12,343 bases of DNA from DATDTB01 sp035291025 (GTDB taxonomy: Archaea; Iainarchaeota; Iainarchaeia; JAFGOX01; DATDTB01), in the NCBI GenBank assembly GCA_035291025.1, contig DATDTB010000095.1:1-12343 (forward strand), given 5' to 3'. Both the position numbers and the translations under genes were made by a program. The stretch's first letter is position 1. Each line of letters begins with the position of its first letter. This document shows, piece after piece, positions 11,668-12,343 of the stretch. Below the pieces are notes generated by a model, which was given only the letters and a program-made list of their open reading frames with translations, did not search any database and was not told the DNA's origin.

Positions 11668-12343
11668 ATGGCTGAAAGGGTGGATGTTGCGGTAATCGGC
11701 GCCGGGCCCGCAGGACTGTCAGCGAGCCTGTACTTGGCGCGCGCCGGGTTCAGCGTCGTGGTAATCGGGTTCCCGCACAAGTCTCAACTGGAAAAAGCGC
11801 ACCAAGTCGGCAACTACTTGGGGTGGGTTGACTTCGAGGGCGTGCCCGGCACGCAGCTCATCGAGGCTTGCCTGAAACACGCACGAAAGTATGGCGTAAA
11901 AGTCTTGGAAGAAGAAGTAGTGCACGCGCAATTGCTTTCCGAGAACGCGTTCAAGGTGAAAACCGAGACAGCCAAGGAATTCGAGTGCCGCGCGATCATA
12001 ATCGCCTCTGGCGTGAGCTACCGGAAGTCGGGGGCGCAAAACGAGGACGCCTTCGTTGGGAAAGGCGTTCACTACTGCGTGGCGTGCGACGGGTACTTTT
12101 ACAAGGGCAAAAAAGTAGCAGTGCTCGGCAGCGGGAACTACGCGGCGGAGGAAGCCCTCGAGCTGACTGGACTGACCCAGGACGTCACAATAATTTCGCA
12201 GGGCGCGCCTTTCAAGTTCTCGAACGAAATGAAGGCCTTGCTTGACGCAAGGAAAGTAAAGCTGGAAGAAAACCGCGTTACCTCCTTCAAGGGCGAGAAA
12301 ATGCTCGAGTCAATGGACACTGAGAAAGGCCCAGCCAAGTTTG
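11668..12343 (+). CDS. Thioredoxin reductase-like FAD/disulfide oxidoreductase, partial
   Basis: A flavoprotein disulfide reductase of the low-molecular-weight thioredoxin reductase type; 225 residues are visible and the gene runs off the right edge. The FAD motif is GAGPAGLSAS (11-20). The redox pair is CVAC (137-140) in HYCVACDGYFY, against the usual CATCDGFFY. The second dinucleotide motif is GSGNYAAEEALELT (154-167). The 2'-phosphate-binding HRR...R of NADPH-dependent enzymes is replaced by ISQGAPFKFS (176-185), which has no arginine. The usual GGQ near 38-40 also reads KSQ. So it could use NADH or another donor, or belong to a divergent TrxR-like clade. ATG 11668 has GAAGGGG 10 nt upstream, and GTTTAATC at about 11623-11630 may be a weak TATA box. 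Confidence 0.9.
   Translation, partial: MAERVDVAVIGAGPAGLSASLYLARAGFSVVVIGFPHKSQLEKAHQVGNYLGWVDFEGVPGTQLIEACLKHARKYGVKVLEEEVVHAQLLSENAFKVKTETAKEFECRAIIIASGVSYRKSGAQNEDAFVGKGVHYCVACDGYFYKGKKVAVLGSGNYAAEEALELTGLTQDVTIISQGAPFKFSNEMKALLDARKVKLEENRVTSFKGEKMLESMDTEKGPAKF

Noticed and set aside
1..12343. CRISPR arrays, tRNAs, rRNAs, insertion sequences, attachment sites
   Set aside because: I read the intergenic gaps and found no repeat-spacer pattern, cloverleaf, terminal inverted repeats or transposase motif.

Overview
This window looks like a piece of an archaeal chromosome with moderate-to-high GC, most likely from a DPANN-type lineage; something like Diapherotrites or Micrarchaeota is my inference and is not proven. 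Four things point to an archaeon. The transketolase is split into two adjacent genes. AT-rich TATA-like boxes sit 25-60 nt upstream of several starts. Many starts are GTG or TTG behind G-rich Shine-Dalgarno runs. A YdjM-like membrane protein and a PfkB-family sugar/nucleoside kinase are present. Some genes look bacterial instead, above all an E. coli-type PurB and a sorbosone-dehydrogenase-like propeller.

Layout. (1) 1-746, minus: the N-terminal part of a large PurL (FGAM synthase) with PurS-like domains fused in front; it runs off the left edge. (2) 747-931: a divergent intergenic region with a TATA-like element. (3) 932-7310, plus: a HAD phosphatase, then a likely operon of PfkB kinase - purE - purC - purB - secreted/anchored sorbosone-dehydrogenase-like beta-propeller. 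The purE/purC and purB/propeller junctions overlap by 4 nt. (4) 10953-7341, minus, converging on the propeller gene: transketolase N-half, transketolase C-half, a secreted protein ending in four 13-residue repeats, a translationally coupled single-pass membrane protein, and a small charged helical protein. (5) 10954-11079: a divergent promoter region with a good TATA box. (6) 11080-11619, plus: a YdjM-like membrane protein. (7) 11668 to the right edge, plus: a thioredoxin-reductase-like flavoprotein, truncated by the window.

How the genes fit together. PurL, PurE, PurC and PurB cover FGAR to FGAM, carboxylation to CAIR, CAIR to SAICAR, and SAICAR to AICAR (PurB also converts adenylosuccinate to AMP). 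Transketolase makes ribose-5-phosphate precursors from hexose/triose phosphates. The PfkB kinase could feed the same pool as a ribokinase or salvage purine nucleosides, but its substrate cannot be read from the sequence. The propeller, the repeat protein and its membrane partner act outside the cytoplasm and have no obvious link to purines.

No gene-free stretch exceeds about 190 bases. I found no tRNA, rRNA, CRISPR array or insertion sequence. The least explained parts are the secreted 13-residue-repeat protein with its coupled membrane partner, the degenerate second half of PurE, and the thioredoxin reductase that lacks the usual NADPH-phosphate-binding arginines.
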